Assembly: GCA_030746295.1 (NCBI GenBank)
Contig: JASLMY010000024.1
Span: 1-31,912 of the forward strand
DNA length: 31,912 nt
Direction: 5' to 3'
Origin: Alphaproteobacteria bacterium
GTDB lineage: Bacteria; Pseudomonadota; Alphaproteobacteria; GCA-2731375
The notes below the pieces were generated by a model. That model was not told where the DNA came from. It did no database searches and saw nothing but the letters and a program-made list of their open reading frames with translations. The translations under genes were made by a program, and so were the position numbers. This document shows, one piece after another, positions 22,173 through 31,123 of this stretch (its first letter is position 1; each line of letters starts with the position of its first letter).

Positions 22173-23571
22173 GCTCTTCCGAACCTCGACCTTCCGCCTG
22201 GCCTTCGGCTACACGGGCCTGTTCCTGGCGGCCGCGCTCGTGGTCTTCACTATCGTCTACTTCAACAGCACCAACCTGCTGGTGCGTCAGACCGACGAGA
22301 CCATCGAGGCCGAGATCAGGGGCCTCGACGAGCAGTACGCCAGGGGCGGCATCGCCTCGCTCGTCGAGACGGTCCGTGCCCGCAGCCGCCGGCCCGGAGA
22401 CGGCCTCTATTTCGTCGGCGATGCCCGCGGCCGACACCTCGTCGGCAATCTCGATCGCGTGCCGGAAGCCACGCCCTCGGCCGGCGGCTGGGTCGACTTC
22501 GACGTCTTCCGCTCGGCCGCCGCGGACAATCAGGACACGGCTTTCGCCAAGCAGGCCGCCAGAGCCCGCGTCTTCATCCTGGCGGAAGGCGTGGTGCTGC
22601 TGGTCGGGCGCAACATCCAGGCCCGCAAGGAGATCGAGGCGGTAATCGAGACCGCCCTCGTTTGGGGCCTGGTGGCGACGCTGGTGCTGGGGGTGGCAGG
22701 CGGCCTCCTCGCCGGGCGGCGGATGTTGCGCCGGGTCGACGCGGCGAGTGCCGTGACGCGCGAAATCATCACGGGCGACCTCACGCGGCGCCTGCCGATC
22801 TCGGGCTCGGGCGACGAGCTGGATCGGCTGTCCGCCACGCTGAACGACATGCTGGCGCGGATCGAGCGGCTGATGACGGGCTTGCGGGAGGTCAGCGACA
22901 ACATCGCCCACGACCTGCGCACGCCGTTGAGCCGCATCCGCGCCCGGGCGGAGGACGCGGCCCTGGCGGAGGCGACCGGGGCGGAGGCGCGGGCCGCGTT
23001 CGAGAGTATCGTCGCCGAGGCCGACCGCCTGCTCGCCACCTTCGCCGCTTTGTTGGCAATCGCCCGGCTCGAGGCCGGCTCGGGCCGCGAGCGTTTCGAG
23101 CGGACCGATGTTTCCGCGCTGCTGGCCGACCTGGCCGAGCTCTACGAGCCCGCCGCCCGTGAGGCGGGCTTCGCCTTCGGTGTCGAAATCGCGCCTAATG
23201 TCTCCATGGAGGCGGACCGCGAGCTCTTGGCACAGGCGGTCGTCAACCTGATCGAGAACGCCTTGAGATACGGCATCGGGTGCGATGCCCCGGCCTTACA
23301 GCTCGCTCTGCAACGGCACGGTGGGAGAATCGAGATCTCGGTCGCAGATACCGGGCCCGGCGTTCCGGAGGGCAAGCGCGAAGCGGTGCTGGACCGTTTC
23401 GCCCGCCTCGACGAGACCCGATTGGCGCCCGGCGCCGGGCTCGGCCTGAGCCTGGTTCGGGCCATCGCTGTCGCCCACGGCGGGGCGATCCGTCTCGAAG
23501 ACAACGCCCCGGGCCTCCGCGCCACCTTGTCCTTTCCTGCCGAGTTGGCGGCGGCGGGGGAAGGCGCCTGA
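22162..23571 (+). CDS. Membrane histidine kinase
   Basis: 469-residue sensor kinase. Membrane helix at about 13-34, a periplasmic sensor of about 130 residues rich in charged residues, second membrane helix at about 164-186, HAMP about 187-240. Then the HisKA motif DNIAHDLRTPLSR (His250), N-box NLIENALRYG (Asn366), G1 ADTGPGVPEG and G2 GAGLGLSLVRAIAVAHGG. It would autophosphorylate at His250 and pass phosphate to the adjacent regulator. The ATG at 22162 overlaps the regulator's stop by 11 nt. The sensor region has no recognised fold, so the signal is unknown. Confidence 0.92.
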   Translation: MQIKLFRTSTFRLAFGYTGLFLAAALVVFTIVYFNSTNLLVRQTDETIEAEIRGLDEQYARGGIASLVETVRARSRRPGDGLYFVGDARGRHLVGNLDRVPEATPSAGGWVDFDVFRSAAADNQDTAFAKQAARARVFILAEGVVLLVGRNIQARKEIEAVIETALVWGLVATLVLGVAGGLLAGRRMLRRVDAASAVTREIITGDLTRRLPISGSGDELDRLSATLNDMLARIERLMTGLREVSDNIAHDLRTPLSRIRARAEDAALAEATGAEARAAFESIVAEADRLLATFAALLAIARLEAGSGRERFERTDVSALLADLAELYEPAAREAGFAFGVEIAPNVSMEADRELLAQAVVNLIENALRYGIGCDAPALQLALQRHGGRIEISVADTGPGVPEGKREAVLDRFARLDETRLAPGAGLGLSLVRAIAVAHGGAIRLEDNAPGLRATLSFPAELAAAGEGA

Positions 23572-23609
23572 TCGTGCTGGCTGCCGTCGCCGCGCCAATT
23601 CAGACGTCG

Positions 23610-24893
23610 TCAGAAGAACGAGGTGATCAACTGGCCGGGCAGCCACAGCGCCAGCATCGGCAACATCAGCACGATGATCAGCACGACGGTGTCCGATATG
23701 CAGAAGGGGAAGGACCCGCGGATCACCTGCGTTACCGGCAGTCCCGTAACGCCACTGACGGCAAACAGGTTGAGGCCCACGGGCGGGATGACGCTGCCGA
23801 TTTCGATGCATAGCGCCGTCAAAATGCCCAAGTGCACCGGATCGACACCCAACGACAGCGCGACCGGGAAATAGATCGGCACGGTGAGCACCAGGATGGC
23901 GACGCCGGTCAGCCACATGGAGAGCAGCAGCAGCGTGGCCATGAGCGAGAAGAGAAAGGCGTGCTTCGAGAGTTCGAGGCCGCCCGCATAGGCGGCGATT
24001 TCCTGCGGCCATCCCATATTGGCGAGGTAGAATTGGAAGATGCCGACGCAGCCGAGAAGGAAGAAGACGATCCCGGTCAAGTTCATGGTGCGACGGGTCA
24101 CGCCCATCAGCTCCTTCAAGAACTGCCTGCCCTTGAAGAGTATGCCATAGCCCAGCGCATAGCTGGCCGCTGCGGCGCCGGCTTCCGTCGGCGTGAAGAG
24201 GCCGCCATAAAGGCCGCCGAGGACGAGCACCGGCATCAACAGCGCCGGCAGGGCTTCGAGGAACGTCGTCCAGACCTTGCCCAGATCGAAGCTGCCGGCC
24301 GGTAGCTTGGCGACGAATATCGAAACGGAAACGATGATCACCGCGTCACTTATGGCCAGCATGATGCCGGGGACCACGCCGGCAAAGAACAGTTCGACGA
24401 TGGATATCTCGGTGATCACGCCGAACAGAATCAGCGTGATACTGGGCGGGATCAGCAGCGCGATCCCGCCGGCGGACGCGATCACGCCGGCCGCCATCCA
24501 CTTGGGATACCCGCGCTCCACCATTTCCGGATAGGCGATGACGCTCATCGCGGCGGCCATGGCCGTGGAGGATCCCGAGATGGCACCGAACAGGACCGCC
24601 GAGATCAAGGTGGCGTAGGCGAAGCCACCCGGCACCCAACCGATCAAGGCGTCGGCGAAATTGAAGAGCCCGCGCACCAGGCCGGTCTTTTCCATCAGGA
24701 AGCCGGCATAGATGAAGAACGGGATGGCGATCAGCGTGTATTTGCTGATGAAGATGAAAAAGGCTTCATACAGCGTGCTGAAGCTCAAGAAATCGTCGAA
24801 CAGCACCATGACGGCCGTGGAACCGGCCAGCGAAATGCCAATCGGCACGCCCACAAAAAGAAGTGCAAAAAGTACGAGCGCCAGCAGAACCAT
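23610..24893 (-). CDS. dctM: TRAP transporter large permease (DctM)
   Basis: 427-residue membrane protein with about 11-13 hydrophobic segments, typical of the DctM/large subunit of tripartite ATP-independent periplasmic transporters, which use an ion gradient to import a solute delivered by DctP. Family motifs include the GVPIGISLAGS start region, FFIYAGFLMEKTG and ISGSSTAMAAAM. The length is typical. The start codon ATG at 24893 is 32 bp after the DctQ stop. The convergent histidine-kinase gene ends 38 bp away. Substrate is unknown, commonly a carboxylic or keto acid. Confidence 0.93.
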   Translation of the reverse strand: MVLLALVLFALLFVGVPIGISLAGSTAVMVLFDDFLSFSTLYEAFFIFISKYTLIAIPFFIYAGFLMEKTGLVRGLFNFADALIGWVPGGFAYATLISAVLFGAISGSSTAMAAAMSVIAYPEMVERGYPKWMAAGVIASAGGIALLIPPSITLILFGVITEISIVELFFAGVVPGIMLAISDAVIIVSVSIFVAKLPAGSFDLGKVWTTFLEALPALLMPVLVLGGLYGGLFTPTEAGAAAASYALGYGILFKGRQFLKELMGVTRRTMNLTGIVFFLLGCVGIFQFYLANMGWPQEIAAYAGGLELSKHAFLFSLMATLLLLSMWLTGVAILVLTVPIYFPVALSLGVDPVHLGILTALCIEIGSVIPPVGLNLFAVSGVTGLPVTQVIRGSFPFCISDTVVLIIVLMLPMLALWLPGQLITSFF

Positions 24894-24925
24894 GAAGCGA
24901 TCCCAGAGTTACATCGGACGACCGA

Positions 24926-25477
24926 CTAAACGTCCGTCGTCAGTTCGATCTCGGCGTCGACATACTCCCCGCGCACGAAACTCACGATGTCCTCGATCAT
25001 CTGCAAAGCCGCGATGAAGGCCATCAAGCCGAAACCGAACATCAAGATCAGGTAGAACGGCCAGAGCGGAATGATGAGGCTGTAGGTCATGAGGTCCCTG
25101 TCCCACGCATAGCTGAGCGTGGACCACCCGGTGACGCTGATGGCCCCGCAAAACAGCAGAATGACCGCGGAGACGAGAATTCTCATGATCCCGACCGTCT
25201 TGTAGTAGCCCCGCGACTGAAGCAACTGCACGATCGCGTTCATCACCAGATGGCTACGCCGGATCTGAGTGACCCCGAAATAGAAGGCGACGGCCGAAAC
25301 CATGCCGACGACAATGGCGTCCTGGCCCCATTCGAAGACGACGCCGAAGACATAGCGGCGAATAATTTCGAGCAGGGCGAACAATGTCAGAATCAAGAGC
25401 GTCGCCGATGCGATCCAACCGAGCACCGAATAGATCGATTCCTTCGCACGGTGCGAAAAAACGAGGAATCCATCCAT
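24926..25477 (-). CDS. dctQ: TRAP transporter small permease (DctQ)
   Basis: 183-residue protein with four predicted membrane helices and the DctQ family pattern, including EIIRRYVFGVVFEWGQDA in the loop and second helix. It joins DctM to form the membrane part of the transporter. The downstream DctM begins 32 bp away. Upstream, 93 bp to dctP contain a strong hairpin that would reduce read-through from dctP. An ATGGATGG start gives two ATGs, the upstream in-frame one at 25477 being used. Confidence 0.9.
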   Translation of the reverse strand: MDGFLVFSHRAKESIYSVLGWIASATLLILTLFALLEIIRRYVFGVVFEWGQDAIVVGMVSAVAFYFGVTQIRRSHLVMNAIVQLLQSRGYYKTVGIMRILVSAVILLFCGAISVTGWSTLSYAWDRDLMTYSLIIPLWPFYLILMFGFGLMAFIAALQMIEDIVSFVRGEYVDAEIELTTDV

Positions 25478-25511
25478 GCGCGCCCCCTCGGCAGCCTTAC
25501 CCTGCGAAAGA

Positions 25512-25546
25512 GGAAAAAGGGTCCGTCACGATTGTGACAGACCCTT
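25512..25546 (-). terminator. Hairpin terminator between dctP and dctQ
   Basis: On the minus strand AAGGGTCTGTCAC pairs with GTGACGGACCCTT (one G-U pair, AATC loop), giving a 13-bp stem followed by TTT and a T/C-rich stretch. This is a rho-independent terminator or attenuator after dctP, which would keep the binding protein more abundant than the permeases. Confidence 0.75.
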
Positions 25547-25570
25547 CAAGCCTCTCGATTGTGGCAGCCG

Positions 25571-26722
25571 CTATTTGCGGTTCTTCGCCTTGTAAAGGGC
25601 CGCGCCCTTGCCATATCGCGCGAAATACTTTTCGTATTTCGAGCAGTCGGTCTTTTCCAGGGCGTGGGAACCCGGTGGGTTGGCCTTGACCAGAGCTTCG
25701 GCTTCCGCCGTGAACTGATCGACCAGCTTGTCGCCGTAATCGTCGACCTTGCCCTTGATCCAGGCGTTGGTGGCACCACCCTCGGCCTTCTTGATGACGG
25801 CCGCTTCCGCTTGGCTCATGACATAGATGCCGGGCGCGCTCTTGTCCGTGGTAACGAACTTGTCGAGCGTGCGCTTGTCGTTGCAATAGTTGATGACGCG
25901 CTGGAACGGCATGAAGTCGTTCTTGATGATGTCGGTCAGGACATCGCGCTGCTCCTTCGACAGCCGCTTCCACCAGCGGTTCGAGGCGCCGAACCAGTAG
26001 TAGTCGCCGACGATGCCGTTGAGGCCGGCCACCGTGAAGTACGGCGCCTGCTCCTTGGTGGCGTTGAAGCCGCCAAGCGAGGTGAACAGGCCGTCGATGA
26101 CACCGGTTTGCAGGGCCGGCGGCACGTCGCCGAAGGCCATGGCCTGTGGGTTGGCGCCGAGCGCGCTCAGCAAGGCGTTCTCGGCCGGTCCCATGGAGCG
26201 TATTTTCTTGCCGGCGAAATCGCTCGGCGCGATCAAACGGCTCTTCACCGCGCCGGCGCCCATGTACATGCTCAGATGACCGGCGCCAAAAAGGGTGATG
26301 TCGTGCCGCTTGTTGAAGACACCGGCCAGTTCCGCGAAGGTCTTGGTCGAGTCGACGGCATCGATGGCGCCCACCGTGGACAGTTTGCCGGCACCCAAAA
26401 GCACATTTGCCAAGGGCTCGATACTGGAGGTCTTACCGAACTGGCCTGTAAGGACTTCCAGGTTGCCCTGGGTCAGCGCTTTCACGCCTTGCGGAACTGT
26501 GTATAGCGACTTGGCCCAGAAAATCTGCACCTTGCTGCCAGGGATCTTCTTTTCCACCTGCTCGGCGAAATAGACCTCTGCGATAGCCGCCGGATGCGGC
26601 GGTCCGTTGTGGTCCGAGGCCCAGCGAAGCTTGACCGGCTCCACGGCCCCGACGGCGCCGGCGGATGCCAAAAGAATCCCCGCGCCCATGACGGCTGTTG
26701 TCAAAGTCCGAAACTGAAACAT
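25571..26722 (-). CDS. dctP: TRAP transporter substrate-binding protein (DctP)
   Basis: 383-residue periplasmic binding protein of the DctP family. Signal peptide about 1-26 (ending AVGA|VEP), then the binding domain with the family's FAGKKIRSMG segment, where Arg175 is the residue that usually clasps a substrate carboxylate, and the GDVPPALQTGVIDG motif. The length is about 50 residues more than the usual 330, largely at the C-terminus with a KYEKYFARYGKGAALYKAKNRK-type basic tail (shown here only in part: KAKNRK at the end). The ATG at 26722 follows an excellent GGGAGG ribosome site. It is the first gene of dctP-dctQ-dctM. Upstream (26723-27016) no gene is seen, and an AT-richer promoter region around 26750-26820 lacks a clear consensus pair. 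Confidence 0.9.
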   Translation of the reverse strand: MFQFRTLTTAVMGAGILLASAGAVGAVEPVKLRWASDHNGPPHPAAIAEVYFAEQVEKKIPGSKVQIFWAKSLYTVPQGVKALTQGNLEVLTGQFGKTSSIEPLANVLLGAGKLSTVGAIDAVDSTKTFAELAGVFNKRHDITLFGAGHLSMYMGAGAVKSRLIAPSDFAGKKIRSMGPAENALLSALGANPQAMAFGDVPPALQTGVIDGLFTSLGGFNATKEQAPYFTVAGLNGIVGDYYWFGASNRWWKRLSKEQRDVLTDIIKNDFMPFQRVINYCNDKRTLDKFVTTDKSAPGIYVMSQAEAAVIKKAEGGATNAWIKGKVDDYGDKLVDQFTAEAEALVKANPPGSHALEKTDCSKYEKYFARYGKGAALYKAKNRK

Positions 26723-27016
26723 GTCGCCTCCCGAATTATCAGCTCCTAAAGCCCATACTCTACGAACAGGGCACATGGCGACGATAGTATCAAAGCCATA
26801 TAGACAAAAGAAGCTGTCGCGCGGCGCGCCTCCCTGCCGGACGACAGGGCCATGCCCGGTTCCGCTATGCCACCCAAGCGGAGCCCCGATACCGTCCGCG
26901 TTCGCCGGATCGGACAGCGCCTTCGAAGGATCGGTTCTTGGAGACTTGCACGCACAGGTGTCGGCGAACGGAATCGGCCGTAAAGGACTCGGCCATGGAG
27001 GGACAGGCGCGCCGCC

Positions 27017-28204
27017 TCAAATCACGCCTTCGGCGCGCAATTCCCCGATCTGCTCGGGCCCGAAGCCGAACTCGCCAAGTACCTCGTCGGTATGCTGGCC
27101 GAGGTCGGGGGCCGGGCGGTGGACACGGCAGGGTGTCGCGTTCATCTTCACCGGGAAGCCCGTCATCTTCACCGTGCCGTGGCCCGGGTGCGGCACCTCC
27201 AGCACCATCTCCTGGGCCAGCACCTGGGGGTCAGCCATGACGTCGACCAGGTCCTGAATGCGGCCGCAGGGCACGCCGGCGGCGTTCAGGCGCTCGATCC
27301 AATTGGCGACGGTATCGGTGCCGACGCGTTCGTTGATCCGCCGGTTGATCTCTTCCCGATTCCGCATCCGGGCGGCGTTGTCGGCGAAGGCGGGCTCCTC
27401 CAGCAATGCCTCCAGTTCGAGCGCGGCCAGGAACCGGCGGACGATCTCGTCGTGGCTGGCGGCGACCGCGATCTCGCCGTCGGCGGCGCGGAAGAGGCCG
27501 TAGGGCGAGACGATGGGGTGGTCGTTGCCGGTCCGCGTCGGTGCCTCGCCGGTCGCCAGGCATTCGACCCCGAGATAGGCGAGCATGCTGATCAGGCCGT
27601 TGTTGAGGCTGGCCTCGATGCGCTGGCCGCGACCCTCCTCCGGCAGGCGGCCGCGCGCCACCAGGGCGCAGACGGCGCCGAAGGCGGCGTAGAGGCCGGC
27701 GATCAGGTCCGAGAGCGGCGGTGCCGCCCGCATCGCTTCCTCGCCCTCGCGCCCGTTCACCGACATGAAGCCGCTCATCGCCTGGGCGATGAAATCGAAG
27801 GCCGGGCGGTCGGCATAGGGTCCGGTGCTGCCGAAGCCGTTGACGCTGGCGAGGACGAGGTCGGGATTGAGCGCCTCGAGGCGGGCCGCGTCGAAACCCA
27901 TCTCGGCCAGGACGCCGGGGCGGTAGTTCTCGACCAGGATGTCGGCGCCGGCGATCATCCGGGCCAACACCTCCTTGCCGGCAGCTGTGCGCAGGTTCAG
28001 CGTCAGCGAGCGCTTGTTGCGGTTGAACTGGGCGAAGTACCAGCTCATGCCGTCGCGGATCGCGCCCTGGTGGCGGACCGGGTCGCCGGCGCCGGGACTC
28101 TCGATCTTGATGACGTCGGCGCCCATGTCGGCCAGCAGCATGGAACAGAACGGACCCGCCAGAATGCGGGTCAGGTCGACGACGCGAATGCCACTCAGGG
28201 CCAT
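27017..28204 (-). CDS. Class III (CaiB/BaiF) CoA-transferase
   Basis: 395-residue family III CoA-transferase, moving CoA between carboxylic acids through an aspartyl-CoA thioester. It has MALSGIRVVDLTRILAGPF at the N-terminus, GADVIKIESP, the catalytic Asp166 in PPLSDLIAGLYAAFG, and GQRIEASLNN. Substrate not predictable; family members act on oxalate, carnitine, bile acids and succinyl or itaconyl groups. Its start has GAGGGAG upstream. It diverges from the LLM oxidoreductase across 107 bp, and dctP is 294 bp downstream on the same strand, with no terminator seen between, so a TRAP importer and CoA-activation step for one carboxylic acid are plausible. Confidence 0.92.
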   Translation of the reverse strand: MALSGIRVVDLTRILAGPFCSMLLADMGADVIKIESPGAGDPVRHQGAIRDGMSWYFAQFNRNKRSLTLNLRTAAGKEVLARMIAGADILVENYRPGVLAEMGFDAARLEALNPDLVLASVNGFGSTGPYADRPAFDFIAQAMSGFMSVNGREGEEAMRAAPPLSDLIAGLYAAFGAVCALVARGRLPEEGRGQRIEASLNNGLISMLAYLGVECLATGEAPTRTGNDHPIVSPYGLFRAADGEIAVAASHDEIVRRFLAALELEALLEEPAFADNAARMRNREEINRRINERVGTDTVANWIERLNAAGVPCGRIQDLVDVMADPQVLAQEMVLEVPHPGHGTVKMTGFPVKMNATPCRVHRPAPDLGQHTDEVLGEFGFGPEQIGELRAEGVI

Positions 28205-28311
28205 GGCAGGGGCGCTCCCTCGTTCTTGTTGGACGAGGCGCAGTCTCCACCCAATGCCCGGCCGGCGGCAACCGGTCTCGTCTCGGGCGGCCAGGCTGCT
28301 ATGCTTCGCCC

Positions 28312-29358
28312 ATGCACTTCGGAATGTTCATGGAATTCGGCTTCCGCGAGGGCGGCTCGGAAGCGGAAGCCTTTCGCGAGGGCTTTGCGCTGGCGGATGC
28401 GGCCGAGGCCTGGGGCCTGGACAGTGCCTGGCTGTCCGAGTTCCACTTCACGCCCGACCGCTCGGTGTTGTCGTCGCCGATCGTGACGGCGGGCGCCTTA
28501 GCGGCACGGACCAAACGCATGCGCATCGGCATCGCCGTCTACGTCTTGCCGCTGGCCAATCCGCTTCGGGTCGCCGAAGAGGTCGCGACGCTCGATCAGA
28601 TCAGCGGCGGCCGCTTCGAGTTCGGCATCGGCCGCAGCGGCTTCGTCAACTCCTACAACAGCTATGCGATTCCGTACGCGGAGAGCCAGGAACGCTTCGA
28701 CGAGGCGCTGGCCATCCTGCGCCAGGCCTGGCGGGGCGAGCGGTTCTCGCACGAAGGCAGGCACTACCGCGTCGACGGCGCCACGGTGGTGCCCCAGCCC
28801 GTGCAACGTCCGCACCCGCCAATGCGCATGGCGGCGACGTCGGCCCAGACCTTCGAGAAGGTGGCGGCCGAGGGCCTGCCGATCTTCGTCGGCCTGCGCG
28901 GCGATGACCTGTCGGTGCTGGCCGACAGCCTGGCGCGCTATCGCCGGGCCTGGCGGCAGGCCGGCCATGACGGCGAGGCGAGCGCCTATCTGCGGGTGCC
29001 GGTCTACGTGGCGGAGACGGAGGCGGCGGCCCTCGACGAGCCCCGGGCTTGCATCAGCTACTATTTCGAGCGCCAGGCGCGCCTCGTTGCCGAGCAGGGC
29101 GTGGAGCGGCCAAGCGGCAACGCACCCCGCGAGAAGATGGCCGAAGGGCTGGCCGCGCTCGGCTACGACGAGATCTTAGCCAGCCGCGTCGCCTTCGGCA
29201 CACCGGGGCAAGTGGTCGACAGGCTGAGCCATTGGCAGGACGCGCTCGGGATCGACGGCATCGTCATGGAGCTCAATGCAGGCGGCCTCCTCTCCGAGGC
29301 CCAAGTCCTGAACAGCCTGAGGCTGATCACCGCCGAGGTCATGCCGGCCTTCAAGTAA
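28312..29358 (+). CDS. LLM class flavin-dependent oxidoreductase
   Basis: 348-residue TIM-barrel, luciferase-like monooxygenase family protein beginning MHFGMFMEFGFREGGSEA. Conserved features: the WGLDSAWLSEFHF strand-helix, the GIAVYVLPLANPLRVAEEVATLDQI stretch and the GGRFEFGIGRSGF motif at about 100-112, which contact flavin. It would use FMNH2 (or F420) and oxygen to oxidise an organic substrate; the substrate is unknown. The gene diverges from the CoA-transferase and converges with the VOC gene 13 bp downstream. No partner flavin reductase is seen nearby. Confidence 0.9.
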   Translation: MHFGMFMEFGFREGGSEAEAFREGFALADAAEAWGLDSAWLSEFHFTPDRSVLSSPIVTAGALAARTKRMRIGIAVYVLPLANPLRVAEEVATLDQISGGRFEFGIGRSGFVNSYNSYAIPYAESQERFDEALAILRQAWRGERFSHEGRHYRVDGATVVPQPVQRPHPPMRMAATSAQTFEKVAAEGLPIFVGLRGDDLSVLADSLARYRRAWRQAGHDGEASAYLRVPVYVAETEAAALDEPRACISYYFERQARLVAEQGVERPSGNAPREKMAEGLAALGYDEILASRVAFGTPGQVVDRLSHWQDALGIDGIVMELNAGGLLSEAQVLNSLRLITAEVMPAFK

Positions 29359-29371
29359 GGCCTTCGGAGAC

Positions 29372-30250
29372 TCAGCCCGAGTAGGGCATCGCCCAGGCGC
29401 TTTCCTCGTGCCCCGGGGCGAATTCGTTGTTGGTCTGGTCCGGGTTGCGATTGACCAACGGCCGGGCGTAGAGCGGGTTGGTCATCGAGCGCACCTCGTG
29501 TTCCAGCGTGAAGAGGACGTCGCCGCTGGCGAGGTCGACGATGTCCTGAAAGCGATATTGGCACTGGTTGCTTTCTTCGGTGATCAGGCCGCGCTCGGCC
29601 AGGCGGGCATGCGGGCCCGAGAATCCGGCGACGTAGATCTGCAAATGGTGGCCGTCATAGGCGGGGGGTGCTGCCTCGGTCTCGCGAAAGACCAGCTCTT
29701 GCGCGTGCCCGACCGAGATCCGTGCCGCCGGGGCGCCGTCCCGCTCGCCGACTTGCGTGATCGCGCACAGCATCTCTCGGTAGAAGTCGCCGATGCCCTG
29801 GGCGCTGCCAACCGGCACGTCCAGCTCGACGTAGGGCATGGCGAGCCGCACCGAGCCGAACCGCGGCGCCGGCCGATGGCATCGAATTCGGTTGCCCCAG
29901 GGGCAGGAGACGTCGACGTGGTCGGCGGCGACGGTAAAGTCGAAGGCCGTGCCGTCCAGGTCTCCGCGCACCGCTTCCAGGCGCCGAGCCAGGCCGTCGA
30001 GGTCGGGCAACACCAGGCCGACCCGGCCGCGCAAGACCTGCGGCTCGCCGACCGGCAGGTGGAACTGACTGCGGCCGACGTTGACCCACATGTTGACGAC
30101 GCCTGCCATCAGGTAGGGGTCGCGGGTCAGGCCCAGGCCGGTCATGTAGAAGAGTGTCGCCAGCCGCATATCGGCGATGCGGACGTTGACGTGCTCCAGT
30201 CCGACGATGTTGCCGAGATCCTCGGCGGTGCGGTCAAAGTTCGTCGCCAC
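29372..30250 (-). CDS. Two-domain VOC (glyoxalase/extradiol dioxygenase-fold) protein, GTG start
   Basis: 292-residue protein with two VOC modules (about 15-125 and 135-255). His20 (GLEHVNVRI), His201/His202 (DGHHLQIYV) and Glu250 (TLEHEVRS) fall where the metal ligands of extradiol dioxygenases and glyoxalase-fold enzymes lie, so a metal-dependent catalytic role is likely; the reaction is unknown. The start is GTG at 30250 because GGAGGGG lies directly upstream, whereas an ATG at 30280 has no ribosome site. Downstream of a TetR-family gene (102 bp) and convergent with the LLM oxidoreductase. Confidence 0.82.
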   Translation of the reverse strand: MATNFDRTAEDLGNIVGLEHVNVRIADMRLATLFYMTGLGLTRDPYLMAGVVNMWVNVGRSQFHLPVGEPQVLRGRVGLVLPDLDGLARRLEAVRGDLDGTAFDFTVAADHVDVSCPWGNRIRCHRPAPRFGSVRLAMPYVELDVPVGSAQGIGDFYREMLCAITQVGERDGAPAARISVGHAQELVFRETEAAPPAYDGHHLQIYVAGFSGPHARLAERGLITEESNQCQYRFQDIVDLASGDVLFTLEHEVRSMTNPLYARPLVNRNPDQTNNEFAPGHEESAWAMPYSG

Positions 30251-30352
30251 GCGCCCCTCCAACGAGTAACTGCCGGCCATTCGTCCAGCACCGGCAGACA
30301 AGCCTATCAGCGACGACCGTATTCGCGAAGCGCGCGCCGTCCGCACGCGTCT

Positions 30353-30955
30353 TCAACGTCCCGCTTTGGCCTCGAGCCCGAGGACGTGATGCTCGATCAG
30401 GCACTCCACCAAGCTTTCGACGGTCTCGTCGCGGTCGAGCTTGCCGGCGCCCTCGAGCGAGCAAATACCGTGCAGCGCCGACCAGAGAAGTCGGGCCGAG
30501 GTGGCCCTCCGTTTCGCCGCCCTGGGGGAAAAAAGCGGCGCCAGCGCCTTCTCGACCAGGCCCATGAGGTCGCGGACCTTGTCGTAATAGCTCTCGGGCA
30601 GACGCGCGTCCTCGCCGGGGCCGTGTTCGAGGAGGACGCTCCAAAGACGGGGCCGCGCCCGGGTAAAGGCGATATATCGTCTTGCCAGGGTGCGAAGCGC
30701 GGTGCGCGGATCGGGGTTGTCGGCGGCGCCGACGAGTGCGGCGCTCAGCTCTTCCAGCGTGCGGCCGTTCAGATGCGTGACGAGGTCGTCGAGGTCCTCG
30801 AAGACGTTGTAGAGGGTGCCCGGTGAGTAGCCGATCTCATGGGCGACATTGCGCGCCGTGATCCCCTTGAGACCGTCGCGCTCGGCGCATTTGCGGGCCG
30901 CGGCGATGGCGAGCTCGAAAAGCTCCTCTCGGCTGTGGTCGGAACGTCGGGCCAT
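30353..30955 (-). CDS. TetR-family transcriptional repressor
   Basis: 200-residue regulator. N-terminal HTH at about 30-52 (GITARNVAHEIGYSPGTLYNVF), and a C-terminal ligand-binding region with a WHG-type motif LLWSALHGICSL (about 155-167). It would bind DNA as a dimer and release on binding an unseen ligand. The neighbouring VOC, LLM and CoA-transferase genes are candidate targets. The ATG at 30955 is the first in frame; the Shine-Dalgarno is weak. Confidence 0.9.
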   Translation of the reverse strand: MARRSDHSREELFELAIAAARKCAERDGLKGITARNVAHEIGYSPGTLYNVFEDLDDLVTHLNGRTLEELSAALVGAADNPDPRTALRTLARRYIAFTRARPRLWSVLLEHGPGEDARLPESYYDKVRDLMGLVEKALAPLFSPRAAKRRATSARLLWSALHGICSLEGAGKLDRDETVESLVECLIEHHVLGLEAKAGR

Positions 30956-31069
30956 CTCCGAAAGATAGCGGCCGGCGCCAGCTAGACAAGGTTCAGAATG
31001 CTGGGCGTTCGCGCGTAGCAGCCGACTTGACTGTCGACCTCCTGAATTGATCCGGCCTGCGAGTGGAAG

Positions 31070-31093
31070 CCGCCCCGGCGATTGCCGGGGCGG
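31070..31093 (-). terminator. Hairpin after the small heat-shock gene
   Basis: Perfect 10-bp stem CCGCCCCGGC (31070-31079) / GCCGGGGCGG (31084-31093) with a GATT loop (AATC on the minus strand), 31 bp after the Hsp20 stop. It lacks a T run, so termination is likely but less certain. The remaining 30956-31069 region should hold the TetR promoter, which I cannot place. Confidence 0.55.
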
Positions 31094-31123
31094 ATTGGGT
31101 GGTTCGCTCGCCTCTCCCGGCGC

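Noticed and set aside
27092..28486. 464-codon plus-strand frame opposite the CoA-transferase
   Set aside because: It is antisense to a clear class III CoA-transferase and runs across a divergent promoter region into the LLM gene.
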